Below are positions 55,602-63,645 of a stretch of 64,000 nucleotides of DNA, piece after piece (within the stretch, counting starts at the first letter, position 1; each line of letters opens with the position of its first letter). The translations under genes and the position numbers were made by a program. Source of the DNA: Telmatactis stephensoni (Eukaryota > Cnidaria > Anthozoa > Actiniaria > Isophelliidae). The notes below the pieces were generated by a model. The model worked only from the letters and a program-made list of their open reading frames with translations, was not told the DNA's origin and searched no databases. The stretch spans positions 434,001-498,000 of the forward strand of contig JALIZF010001687.1 of assembly GCA_029948255.1 (NCBI GenBank). The letters are read 5' to 3'.

Positions 55602-58476
55602 CATCTATTCATTCATTCATTCATTCATTCATTCATTCATTCATTTATTGATATTTTGATTTATTGATTTATTGATTTATTGATTTAATCTCCTAGTATT
55701 AGTGTAAACTATTTATAGGAGTAAACTTATCGAAGTATCGAAGACAAATAGAGGGGGGTGGGGGGTGGGGGTGGGGGTATTTCAGTCCCTTGTAGCTAGA
55801 ATACTTCCAAGAGTATTGATTCGAAGCTTTATTCAAAACAGAAACCTTATGTAAACAACCGCTTATTAGGTCGAGGTGTAAAGGATCGAAAGGAAAAATC
55901 CTTTGATTTCGTTTAACTGCTCTCGTTAAATAAGGTGACTCATATATAGTAATTCAAAGAGGCATTTAGCCTTGACAAACTTTTGGTCACAAAGGTGTAA
56001 ATTTTTGAATTGCAGCTGGTTTGCATTCGAAACAAAAGCGCAAGAAATCTGGTTTCAAGCGTTTTGAGCAGCATATCGTATTTTTTTTAATTTATTTCTC
56101 CAGATCTATGTTGTGTACAAAAGCAAAAATCAGTACAGTCGTTTAATGGAACCTTGAATTTATTGTTCCTAGCTTTTAAAACAGCAGCTTCGCTACAGAA
56201 TTTTTCCAATTCTATTTTGAAAGTGCTCCGTCCAAGATTTTTGACCATTTTCAGTGTTTTATAAACATTATAAACATTTTTTATATTCTTTAACGGCTTT
56301 TCCTGTGGGCGATCAGTTTTACACTTTTATCAGGCAGACATTAAGTCACCTTTTCGTTGTCATTTGAGGTTCTTGGTTGTTATTCTCAGAGTACAAGGTG
56401 TGCCTAAAGATTCATGACGATTTTAGAGCACTTTTAGGGTAGATAGGGTACACTTTTGGCGGCCAATCGTCCTTGCATTTCTACTCCGACGATTTTTGTG
56501 AAACTCATTTGGCTTGAAGTTTGATTAATTGTAGTTTGATTCCCTGTGTTTAATCCATTAACACCAAAAAAAAATTGATTTAGAGTGGGTCATTTCTATC
56601 AGGTTTTGTTGAAATTACTCCCACTGAAAATTTTCTCTTCAACAACTGAAATCGCTTAGGCCAATGTGTAGCTGGATAACTGGAGTAAAAGCTCCTAAAA
56701 AGCTATTGAAACGCGATTCTAAAACGTTGTGACCAAAAGTTTGTCAAGGCCGAATGCCTCCTGAATTTCTATTGAGTCACCTTAATTTCTCGTTCTAAAT
56801 TAAGTCGGATCTCTTATCCAAAAAGTTTAGCTTCAAAATTCTTTGCTACTTAAAAAACTGAACATGGCACGAAAAGCCGGAAATTGTTAATCTACAAAAA
56901 TTTTACAATTATCAAGAGGAACCCAAAAAGAAGGAAAAAGGACTTTTTGAGCTTCGAGACATCGTCGATGAGAAGCATGAACTTCAGAACACAAATGCGA
57001 CGGCAGATCAACTGGAAAGCGACTTGATATACGCTTGGAACAGAATTTACAGATGGATGCGAAAAAAGATCATACGTTTGATTGAACAAAGCAATAGACA
57101 TTTTTCTTGAAGAACAATTTTTTATCGCAAACTCTGCTTATGCAGCACTTATAAACAGAGCAGTTTACAAGAATTGAAGGAGGGAACTGATTACGCTACA
57201 GATATTTGAAACGGTCCAAACGAGGACCTTCTTCAATCACGTGTGCATACAGATTTTCGGCCAGTAAATGTACATTTATTAACCTTAATGATTAAAAACC
57301 AAAAAACCCTAATGTTTGCATGTTTGGGTTATTTTGTTAGTGAAACTTTTTTTTAGTGCTATGATCTTGGCCGTTTTGACAGGGTCCCCTATACCTTTTG
57401 CGTGAATTGTGAATGGCTGATTTATTTTGACGTGAAACGTGATTTAAGGTCTAAAATCTTTTTGCACGTGAAGGCAACTTTTGATTTTTTTGAGAACGTG
57501 AGATTTTTTAATTATCCGTGACACGTGAAAAAAAATATTTTTACGTGATTTCATTTTGCAAAGGGCTACATGCAGGGGACCCTGACACTAGTGAAAAACG
57601 TCTGCGCATGCGTGAATATTACGATGTTTTCTTAAGAAATGTTTGAGTTTTAGCCTGAAATGAAATGCTCGTGTTCTCGGTGTATACATAAAATTTCTCT
57701 TGTATACTTTTGTGAGACAAAGATATTGTATTTATGAAGACATGTTAATACTGGCCCTAAGTTTCAAGAATTGATCTTAAGTTTTGACATTTTGTGAAAA
57801 CCGTTGTTGAAGGCAAGCGTAAAAGTGAAATTTGCATAAGTTACAAAAGCACGAAGACGTGACTACGAGCATGCGCAGACGTTTTTCACTAGTGTCGGGG
57901 ACCCTGGTTTGATGATAGGATTTGTGCATAGTTTCATATGTGAAACACCCTCTTTCACTATAGCCTAAACACTGATCAACATTGAGATGGTCTCTTATAC
58001 CTAGTGTTATCTGTAGCGAAACAATACAGACTCTGATCGATATATAGAAAGCGGAACGGCACTCAAGTTTGGATTTATCTTCATATCATTTATAAGTGTA
58101 CATCTTTTAAATCTAGGCCAGAGAAGTTGCATGATCAATCAATGTGCGCCTTATTTTGTCTGTACAAGAAAAATAATAATTATAATAACTTACTCTACTG
58201 TTGTATCACCGCTCAAGGAGCCGGAGGACGGAGGAGTGACTGATCTTGTAAGAGTGACAGTAACTGGTGTATCGACAGAACGCTCATTTATACTTGAGGC
58301 TGTAGTTTGAAATTCCACTGTTACATTATTTGATGATACTGTCATAAAAAAGCGAGAAAATAGTTTGGTCAAACTTTGTCAACTAAAAACTAGTTATATA
58401 TTTGAGTGTGCTTACCAATGTGTAAATGTACCATTGCTATAAGCAAAAATACCAGTTTCGAAGAAAGAAAAGGCAT
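32508..58476 (-). CDS. Gene A: single-pass receptor with ten Calx-beta modules
   Basis: Twenty-two exons joined by GT-AG introns in consistent phase give 1205 codons. Residues 1-20 are a signal peptide (MPFLSSKLVFLLIAMVHLHI). Ten Calx-beta modules lie at about 21-147, 148-265, 266-378, 379-490, 491-603, 604-715, 716-831, 832-944, 945-1056 and 1057-1168. One transmembrane helix is at about 1177-1202, followed by CRK. Most modules contain an acidic E-x-x-E-like stretch (EPPETIV, EPDESFKV, EPDESFLI, EKDETFTV) and end in NDD/DDD/DND, the Ca-binding positions of the family. Many NxS/T sites and paired cysteines fit an extracellular location. Every module is split by one phase-2 intron and separated from the next by a phase-1 intron, which permits module shuffling. 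Inferred role: Ca-dependent adhesion or recognition at the cell surface. The frame leaves the TM exon open in phase 0; the cytoplasmic exon(s) and stop codon must lie between 19.1 and 32.5 kb, or be missing, and were not identified. Confidence 0.88.
32983..33186. repeat. (AAAT)n / (GAAA)n microsatellite
   Basis: Long AAAT run followed by GAAA run. It directly adjoins the SINE at 33207-33410 and is best read as its expanded 3' tail on the minus strand. It produces long Phe/Leu/Ser open frames that are not genes. Confidence 0.9.
33207..33410 (-). mobile_element. SINE family A, near-complete copy
   Basis: The minus strand carries GGGTTCGAGTACC (B box) after a head with AGAGCACTGGCCTTTCACAG, then the body with CCTCCCTCAGCAAAAATCAA, as in 17886-18190. 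Gene A intron 21. Confidence 0.8.
33440..33826. mobile_element. Half copy of the TA-flanked foldback family
   Basis: It begins TA|GACAAGGCGCAAAACTG and follows one arm of the 10858-11565 element to its centre (TTTTGTATGAAAACACTTAC, AAGAGATACAAACAAA), then stops. The second arm is absent. Its broken end is about 80 bp from the donor of gene A exon 21. Confidence 0.8.
33905..34134 (-). CDS. Gene A exon 21 (module 10, second half)
   Basis: Acceptor TTTCACAG, donor GTAAGT, 230 nt, phase 2 in, phase 1 out. It reads YSTVDRTAYAKADYMSVSKR, then FKPGQEYMTVNVKIADDDYN EKDETFTVVI, ending NITIKDNDLG. It is the most canonical Calx-beta half in the gene. Confidence 0.92.
34209..34650. mobile_element. pogo/Tigger-like remnant
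   Basis: CAATGGAACCTCCCTAGTTTGGACACC at the left (34209 on) and GTGTCCCTATGGCTCCACTA at the right are imperfect inverted ends next to TA. Both ends carry the TATAGAGGTGTCC / GTAGAAGTGTCC signature I associate with pogo-type elements. No transposase frame. Confidence 0.55.
34865..35509. mobile_element. Candidate MITE with TGTTCACATGA ends
   Basis: GGCCTGTTCACATGAGAGAG near 34865 and TCTATCATGTGAACGGATTT near 35505 are imperfect inverted ends. Complementarity continues in the GTAGGGTTACCC / GGGTCACCCTAC motifs. Gene A intron 20. Confidence 0.5.
35545..35650 (-). CDS. Gene A exon 20 (module 10, first half)
   Basis: 106 nt, phase 1 in, phase 2 out, donor GTGAGT. I chose the acceptor GTTTAG|TTTTCATT; the inner ATTAG site would put a stop in frame. 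It reads IFIRCPETSLSMTEDNKNVS ITLKREG. Confidence 0.85.
35965..36194. mobile_element. 230-bp TTAA-flanked MITE
   Basis: GGACGGTGGC (35965) and GCCACCGTCC (to 36194) are inverted and flanked by TTAA on both sides (35961-35964, 36195-36198), which suggests piggyBac-type mobilisation. Gene A intron 19. Confidence 0.75.
36486..36709 (-). CDS. Gene A exon 19 (module 9, second half)
   Basis: 224 nt, acceptor TTTATAG, donor GTAAGC, phase 2 in, phase 1 out. It reads IRTIPGTAKNGSDFISIDKT, then EPDESFLIEVTS, ending DFTIRNDD. Confidence 0.92.
36775..36886 (-). CDS. Gene A exon 18 (module 9, first half)
   Basis: 112 nt, acceptor TTAACAG, donor GTAAGA, phase 1 in, phase 2 out. It reads NVFCPSNAGVQRVFENQSPV LVTFTREG. 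Confidence 0.9.
37145..37332. mobile_element. 188-bp element: TIRs around 10-bp tandem repeats
   Basis: CCGGGCCCTAAAATCGCC (37145) and GGCGATTTTAGGGCCCGG (to 37332) are perfect inverted ends. The interior is a run of about ten ATCGCCCAAG / ATCGCCTAAT units. Gene A intron 17. Confidence 0.8.
37474..37703 (-). CDS. Gene A exon 17 (module 8, second half)
   Basis: 230 nt, acceptor CCCATAG, donor GTGAGC, phase 2 in, phase 1 out. It reads QLTFFVGQIEKNVTFKINND KLVENEQKFILSLMG, ending ATIVSNDG. Confidence 0.92.
38181..38289 (-). CDS. Gene A exon 16 (module 8, first half)
   Basis: 109 nt, acceptor TACTGTAG, donor GTAAGC, phase 1 in, phase 2 out. An alternative acceptor 5 nt downstream would put TAG in frame. 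It reads NSFCVASRMIFHEETDEYVN VTIKRTG. Confidence 0.88.
38355..38593 (-). CDS. Gene A exon 15 (module 7, second half)
   Basis: 239 nt, acceptor GTTTACAG, donor GTAAGT, phase 2 in, phase 1 out. It reads LCWTSDANSQPYDFPSITSG C..., ending NVTLHDED. It is closely related to exon 9. Confidence 0.92.
38646..38788. mobile_element. 143-bp MITE, GGGCGCGGTTGTACGAAGG ends
   Basis: GGGCGCGGTTGTACGAAGG and CCTTCGTACAACCGGTCCC are inverted ends. The interior has TTATCCGCT-type repeats. The ends resemble those of the longer element at 54482-54879. Confidence 0.75.
38859..39000. repeat. Perfect 142-bp palindrome, no spacer
   Basis: 38859-38929 and 38930-39000 are exact reverse complements over 71 bp, with the centre at TTCACA|TGTGAA. 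It lies in gene A intron 14. It may be a real cruciform-forming inverted duplication or a sequencing/assembly artefact. Confidence 0.95.
39323..39431 (-). CDS. Gene A exon 14 (module 7, first half)
   Basis: 109 nt, acceptor TTTTCAG, donor GTGAGT, phase 1 in, phase 2 out. It reads TYIYFCPPYSTYIREAAGPY TVALCRVGVL, matching exon 8 almost residue by residue. Confidence 0.92.
39867..40077. mobile_element. MITE, GTCCCGGACACAC ends
   Basis: GTCCCGGACACACGAT and ATGTGTCCGGGAC are inverted ends, and GTGTCCACCC / GGCGTGGACACAC form an inner pair. Related ends are found at 18363-18640. Gene A intron 13. Confidence 0.7.
40161..40393 (-). CDS. Gene A exon 13 (module 6, second half)
   Basis: 233 nt, acceptor TTTTGTAG, donor GTGAGT, phase 2 in, phase 1 out. 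It reads CSTQDGTATQPSDYTQKNNE, then EDNKTLTVSCVTADP, ending PISIINDD. Related to exon 7. Confidence 0.92.
40481..40583 (-). CDS. Gene A exon 12 (module 6, first half)
   Basis: 103 nt, acceptor TTTGCAG, phase 1 in, phase 2 out. The donor GC|GTGGGT is weaker than the others but is the only one that keeps phase, and it puts SIA|CSTQDG in register with exon 6/7 (TIR|CFTEDG). Confidence 0.85.
40695..42562. mobile_element. Candidate 1.9-kb foldback element in intron 11
   Basis: CTACGTCCACACTAATCTGG (40694 on) and CCAGATCAGTGTCTACATAG (42541 on) are imperfect inverted ends. Inner inverted blocks GAATTCGTCTGCGCATGCGT (40943) and ACGCATGCGCAGACAAATTC (42382) strengthen the case. It contains the (GA)n tract. 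No recognisable protein. Confidence 0.6.
40817..40886. repeat. (GA)n microsatellite
   Basis: About 33 GA units with one AA interruption. Confidence 0.97.
42727..42959 (-). CDS. Gene A exon 11 (module 5, second half)
   Basis: 233 nt, acceptor TTGGTAG, donor GTATGT, phase 2 in, phase 1 out. It reads MSLVFNGTAVSADCTGTSPQ, then TVTACTIQDD and EPDESFKVKI, ending TILSDDG. Related to exon 5. Confidence 0.92.
43913..44203 (-). mobile_element. Penelope-like retroelement, GIY-YIG 3' fragment
   Basis: The minus strand encodes VYKCVCTGCNASYVGETVRH FSKRVREQL, the start of a GIY-YIG endonuclease module as in Penelope-like elements. It continues through FNLKIKEALHIKWLKPTLNQ to a stop at about 43913. A stop two codons before VYKC and the lack of a reverse transcriptase show that only the 3' end remains. 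The sequence at about 43780-43840 (TGTTTCGGTAGTCTCAGCTACC) resembles the 3' untranslated part of such elements. Gene A intron 10. Confidence 0.8.
44316..44600. mobile_element. Expanded copy of CATAAGCATAAGC MITE family
   Basis: About three tandem units of roughly 95 bp, each with GCAGTGCTTGTC, CATAAGCATAAG and CAGACTCAG, related to one arm of the palindromic copies at 11735 and 21013. Gene A intron 10. Confidence 0.7.
46337..46442 (-). CDS. Gene A exon 10 (module 5, first half)
   Basis: 106 nt, acceptor TTCTAG, donor GTAAGT, phase 1 in, phase 2 out. It reads NTFYLDPLSSISNEDSGAVK ATINRIG. Related to exon 4. Confidence 0.9.
46705..46835 (-). mobile_element. SINE family B, 3'-truncated copy
   Basis: It contains the tRNA-like head (GGCACAGTTGGTTAGTGCGC on the minus strand) and the AAGCTACACAGATTGGAAAG body, but lacks the tail seen at 32163 and 60062. 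Confidence 0.75.
46904..47204. mobile_element. 301-bp MITE with a second MITE inside
   Basis: CTGGTTTTCATGAGCGACGA and CGCTCGTGAAAACCAG are inverted ends (about 29 bp, few mismatches). Inside, CTCGTCCACACG (46950) and CGTGTGGACGGGA (47109) bound another inverted-repeat unit with CGTTTACG motifs. Gene A intron 9. Confidence 0.75.
47384..47610 (-). CDS. Gene A exon 9 (module 4, second half)
   Basis: 227 nt, acceptor ATTGTAG, donor GTAAGT, phase 2 in, phase 1 out. It reads ICWTRDIGTFDQSITSGCTI VTFGSDDE, ending TVTLQDDD. It has the same CW and SGC cysteines as exon 15. Confidence 0.92.
47830..47938 (-). CDS. Gene A exon 8 (module 4, first half)
   Basis: 109 nt, acceptor TCTTTCAG, donor GTAAGT, phase 1 in, phase 2 out. 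It reads TYIYFCPNPQTTISENAGSY IVRLCRFGVL. Confidence 0.92.
48335..48570 (-). CDS. Gene A exon 7 (module 3, second half)
   Basis: 236 nt, acceptor CTTTACAG, donor GTAAGT, phase 2 in, phase 1 out. It reads CFTEDGTAVQPSDYTPKSST LSF, then EPNKTLRVTC, ending ISITNDD. Confidence 0.92.
49170..49310 (-). mobile_element. SINE family A, 3' fragment
   Basis: The minus-strand sequence AATCAACATGTGAGTTGAGTG ... GCGAGTGTGAATGAGTCTTA ... ATCCGAGGATAAAC matches the tail half of family A; the tRNA head is absent. Confidence 0.65.
50312..50414 (-). CDS. Gene A exon 6 (module 3, first half)
   Basis: 103 nt, acceptor TTTCACAG, donor GTAAGT, phase 1 in, phase 2 out. It reads EFKCQPVTVSEADGTAIVAV NRTG. Confidence 0.9.
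52351..52440 (+). mobile_element. tRNA-like SINE head or tRNA pseudogene
   Basis: An A-box-like TGGCTCAGTGG and a B-box-like TGTTCGAATCA lie 40-50 bp apart, followed by a T-rich run (TTTCTTTTTTTTC) that would terminate Pol III. The ends do not pair as an acceptor stem, so it is not a functional tRNA gene. Confidence 0.55.
53305..53546 (-). CDS. Gene A exon 5 (module 2, second half)
   Basis: 242 nt, acceptor ATTACAG, donor GTAAGT, phase 2 in, phase 1 out. It reads LQFVAETADSSDCQGPASQT, then VTLCTVQDDKLRENFRETFK, ending FNITDNEG. Confidence 0.92.
53775..53815. repeat. (ATTC)n microsatellite
   Basis: Ten or so ATTC units in gene A intron 4, close to other TCCA/TCCC tetranucleotide runs up to 53900. 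Confidence 0.95.
54245..54356 (-). CDS. Gene A exon 4 (module 2, first half)
   Basis: 112 nt, acceptor CTGTACAG, donor GTAAGT, phase 1 in, phase 2 out. It reads NTFYFSDVSTVNVNEESKQQ IYVVIERHG. Confidence 0.9.
54482..54879. mobile_element. MITE with nine internal 36-bp tandem repeats
   Basis: GGGCGCGGCCCGGTTGTTCG at the left and TTTTCGAACAGCCGA at the right are inverted ends. The interior is nine 36-bp units of TTTAGATTTAACCCTGGGTT AACACCAATGG, diverging toward the right. The outermost units form GCGCTAGCCCAGGG / CCTGGGTTAGCGC. The terminal GTTGTTCGAA resembles 38646-38788. Confidence 0.8.
54933..55168 (-). CDS. Gene A exon 3 (module 1, second half)
   Basis: 236 nt, acceptor CTGTACAG, donor GTAAGT, phase 2 in, phase 1 out. 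It reads FVTTGSTATEGSDFVATPLS ITF, then EPPETIVLTLKTP, ending NITVNDDGKN. Canonical Calx-beta. Confidence 0.93.
55440..55690. repeat. Compound tetranucleotide microsatellites
   Basis: (ATTT)n, (ATCT)n, (ATTC)n and TTATTGAT runs in succession, in gene A intron 2. Confidence 0.95.
55932..56783. mobile_element. 852-bp TIR element, AAGGTGACTCA ends
   Basis: AAGGTGACTCATATATAGTA ... CTTGACAAACTTTTGGTCAC (55932-55991) is mirrored with few changes at 56726-56783. No coding capacity recognised. Gene A intron 2. Confidence 0.75.
57584..57896. mobile_element. 313-bp MITE with perfect 9-bp target duplication, copy 2
   Basis: The ends GACACTAGTGAAAAACGTCT and complement are flanked by GGGGACCCT on both sides (57575-57583, 57897-57905). 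The interior matches the inverted copy at 29805-30120. Gene A intron 2. Confidence 0.9.
58194..58338 (-). CDS. Gene A exon 2 (module 1, first half)
   Basis: 145 nt, acceptor ATGACAG, donor GTAAGT, phase 1 in, phase 2 out. It reads VSSNNVTVEFQTTASSINER, then VTVTLTRSVTPPSSGSLSG. It matches gene B exon 2. Confidence 0.9.
58416..58476 (-). CDS. Gene A exon 1 (signal peptide)
   Basis: ATG at 58476 gives MPFLSSKLVFLLIAMVHLHI plus one base; donor TTG|GTAAGC. The 77-bp first intron mirrors gene B. The start is supported by the hydrophobic core and the paralogue. Confidence 0.85.
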
Positions 58477-60061
58477 GGTTTCCGATGTTGTAGTTCTGGC
58501 TCCACTACAAGTTCTATTTGTTTCACTGGAGTAGATTGATAACTGATTGCACAATATGGAAAACGTCAGTCACCCACAGTGCGGTGAAACCAAAACTCAT
58601 GCACTCAGTAGGGGGCTCTTGTTCTGTTCTTTTTTGGAATATTTTTGTCGTGATAATGATTGTAATTTCACTTAAGGAAGGCTTAAAAATTGTTTTCAAG
58701 AATTATTAGTTAGTAATGTAATATACTTCTTTCAAAATCTTATAAAAACATGAAAATGAGAATTCAACCGCGCATAGTTGGTGACACACTGGATGAACAT
58801 GTTTAGGTTAGTTCCACATAACTAAGTCTTTTAATTGAACCGACAAAAAAAGCTGAAATATCTCTAAATTACAACTTCGTTTTTTTTTCACTCTTGCTGC
58901 ATGCATGATTTTATTGATAAATGATTTTAAAACCATGTACTGATATCACTTTCAGTTTCCCAAACGTTAGATAACGAACGTGCATTTGGCTTTTGCGTGA
59001 CTAGCGAGATAGAGTGCAGATTTTCATCACACTGTGAAAGTTACTAAACCAATACACACTAGTAGACCCTAATTTTTGTCGAATTTCGACTACTAGGCAC
59101 TAATAACTAGTTTTTATTTCACAGTCCGATGAAAATCACTTTTATTAACGTCCCGAACGCATTTTACTTGTTTTCTAGGATTTAAGGTTCATATTTAACA
59201 TGTCGTATGCTGCCTTCTTTCACACCGTAGTGCGTTTGCTGCCGTCACTTTACCAAAATAGCAGCGGAATAAACTTTTAGTTATTTACCAACTGGCGATA
59301 TCAGTTGCACCACACAGTGATAATCAATGTAAATGTATTCTATTATACTCATTTGAGGCAATGAAGTGAAGCACCAAAACAAATTCTACGGTCATACAAA
59401 TGTGAATATTAAAACGTATAAAGAATACACAAACAAATTGTGATTTGTTTCACAAATTGTGAAGACGAGTTAATTGTTTGTATAACAGTTATAGTACATT
59501 GCAATATTGACAAATGTCTAGTAATAGTCCCCTTCACAGCCTCTACCATACTGAACAAATTACTAACATGGAGGCGAGACGAACATGCCGAGTGGTAAAC
59601 TGAACAGAAAGATCAGAAAGATTTACAATGGTCTAACCATTCATCACACCACAGAGAAGTCAATAATATGGCGTTTTAACTAGATTTTAAATCGAGGACG
59701 GCACATGGAAAACTCACGGCGTCAGAACTAACCCTAAATGGTTGCTGTACACACATTATTGAAGGAGTTTTGCTTGTTGGGAAGTCAGGGCGAGCAAAAA
59801 TGATCAACTTTATTTTGCAGGGTACTGATTGGGTAGGCGAGTCATTTTTGCCCAAGAAAACCTTACTTCTGCACAATTGTTCATTAAGTCAAGAGCATTT
59901 CAGTGCCTAGTAAGTGAAATTCCGACTTAATGTCAAGTGATGCCTCAACAAAAATACTCCTTAAATACTTAAATACCATTTAGTATGAGAGGAGAGGATT
60001 TTTCACTGTTTAACTGAAAGGAACAATAAACCCAATATTATTGGGTTATCCTAATCTGAAA
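58477..60061. other. Intergenic: gene A upstream / PSMC1 downstream
   Basis: Should contain the gene A promoter and 5' UTR. No protein-coding exon is seen, nor a confident TATA box. A piece at 59529-59582 resembles the inverted arms of 28233-29488. Confidence 0.5.
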
Positions 60062-60388
60062 AAGTAAAGTAAAGTAAAGTAAAGTAAAGTAAAGTAAAGT
60101 AAAGTAAAGTAAAGTAAAGTAAAGTAAAGTAAAGCGACCATATTTAACGTTGATATATAACTCGTAACAGTAATTCAACTGACAAACCTGAGGTCGACGG
60201 TGCGCTCATTTTACTCCCCTTTCTCCATCAGTTCCATCAGTACTCCGTTTTAAGGGTATTTAAAGCTAAGTAAAGCTACACAGATCGGAAAGAAGTCGAA
60301 ACAAGGATGTGAGGTCATTGGGGATCGAACTCGGGACCTCTCGCACCGAAGGCCGCGCACTAACCAACTGTGACATCCTTGCTCCTAA
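60062..60388 (-). mobile_element. tRNA-derived SINE (family B) with expanded (ACTTT)n tail
   Basis: The head on the minus strand, GGAGCAAGGATGTCACAGTT, includes A-box-like sequence and a good B box (GAGTTCGATCCCC). The body matches 32163-32428. The 3' end on the minus strand is about 15 units of ACTTT (60062-60134), against two or three in the other copy. Confidence 0.85.
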
Positions 60389-60717
60389 CTAGACTCTATA
60401 AAACATTTTCAGCAGTGGCACTTGACAAGAGGAGTATTTTGGGATCTTCTTCTAAACCTGGAAATAAGTTTTATTTGAAAGATCTTAGATTCATGGATTG
60501 CACGCGCGCGTTGAGGTAGATCTATTCTGATCTCAGAAAATGGACGGACATATGTTTTTGGAATGGCGTACGGAAAGTAGTAGTGTAGAGATGGCAAAAA
60601 ACAAAAACAAAGAAAAAACAACAACGACAACAACAAAAAACAAACAAACAAACATTTGAAATTCCTGTCCCAACCGCGTAACCGTGCCGTTTTCACAGTT
60701 ATACGAAATCCACTTTA

Positions 60718-60976
60718 AAGGCGCTGTTACGAGACAAGTTTCACAACACATTGCACCGTGTAACATGGTCATTTAGCTGAAACTTTCCCCGGTCGGTTTC
60801 ACGAGACGATTTCACTAAAAGTAGAACTGCTTTCTACTCCTGCAACAAAAACTTGTGTAGCGAACCGAACAAGTTTCAGGACAAAATTTCAGCATGTAAC
60901 ACCCCTTATGAAAATCGTCTTGCATCGGCGATCAAGACAAGTTTCAGATAAAAGTTTCAGCATGTAACAGCGCCTT
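60718..60976. mobile_element. 259-bp MITE, AAGGCGCTGTTAC ends
   Basis: AAGGCGCTGTTAC and GTAACAGCGCCTT are perfect inverted ends; the interior matches 12015-12624. It directly adjoins another degraded MITE with ACGAAATCCACTTTAA. Confidence 0.8.
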
Positions 60977-61462
60977 AACTCAACGGGCGTAGCCGCAGCA
61001 AATATAGGTTTGCCGTTTCTTCGTCTCAGGTATTATTCTTCGTTCGCCAGTCGACATAGAATGCAGATAGGTCTCTACACGTACTGTTTTCGAAAGTAAG
61101 TCAAGTCAGCGATTCTTCGTTATGTCGGCTTTTGAAGCCCTCTAAAGAAGTGTTTGCTACTCATATGGTTTAACTACTCGCACGGCAGGGCGTACGACGG
61201 GTAAAATTTATAGAACTCTATAGAAGAGCAGTGAAGAGAGCGTTTAAGAATACGTGGTGTCGTGGTTCAAATTCCCTCTGCAATTTGATGCATGAATAAA
61301 GGCCTCTACAGACTACGGCATGGCTGTCGATAACTAGTTATTACTGATTTCTATTATTAGTTGTCGGTGACTAGTACACATACATTGCGAAAAAGCGCTG
61401 TCGATAACAAACTCGGCTTGTTTGAATTTAAAAACAAAGTGATTTAGTCGTCGATAGGCTTT

Positions 61463-61700
61463 AAGGCCCGTTAATACGAGCAACAAAATCGTGCAACTTG
61501 TCGCGCAATATTGTTGCGTTGCAAGTTGCAGAGCAAATGTTGCTCGTATTACCAACCCGCGCGCAACAAATTTTGTTGCAAAAAGTTGACAGTGCTTCAG
61601 TTCTACTTCGTGCAACAAAGAAAATTTGCGTGGGGGTAGTAATACCAGCAACATTTGCTCTGCAACTTGCAACGCAATAACTGTTGCGCCAGCCTTGTGA
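61463..61700. mobile_element. Degraded MITE region, GCAAC-rich
   Basis: AAGGCCCGTTAATACGAGCA (61463) is mirrored by TTGCTCGTATTACCAAC (61532), and further GCAAC/GTTGC blocks follow. Exact right end unclear. Confidence 0.5.
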
Positions 61701-61910
61701 ACGCTCAAATGAGTGTCTTGTTTAAAGAGGAAGGTCTTTGCTTTTTGTTAGATCGTAAATTCTGGAAGTTTACGAAAGTGCTGAGCTGTTAGTTTTATTT
61801 TGAGCTTTGGGCAATTTGTCGAGTATTAGACCCTCACCACTCCCACCAAGATTACTCTTCACCACGTCGAAGTATACACACTCAATGTAAACGGTATTCA
61901 CAGAAGTTAA

Positions 61911-61916
61911 TTTATT
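61911..61916 (-). promoter_or_regulatory. Candidate polyadenylation signal of PSMC1
   Basis: TTTATT on the plus strand is AATAAA on the minus strand, 18 bp after the PSMC1 stop codon. It is close to the stop, so the 3' UTR would be short. Confidence 0.45.
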
Positions 61917-61933
61917 TATAGAGAAACGCAGTA

Positions 61934-63645
<1,712 letters not shown>

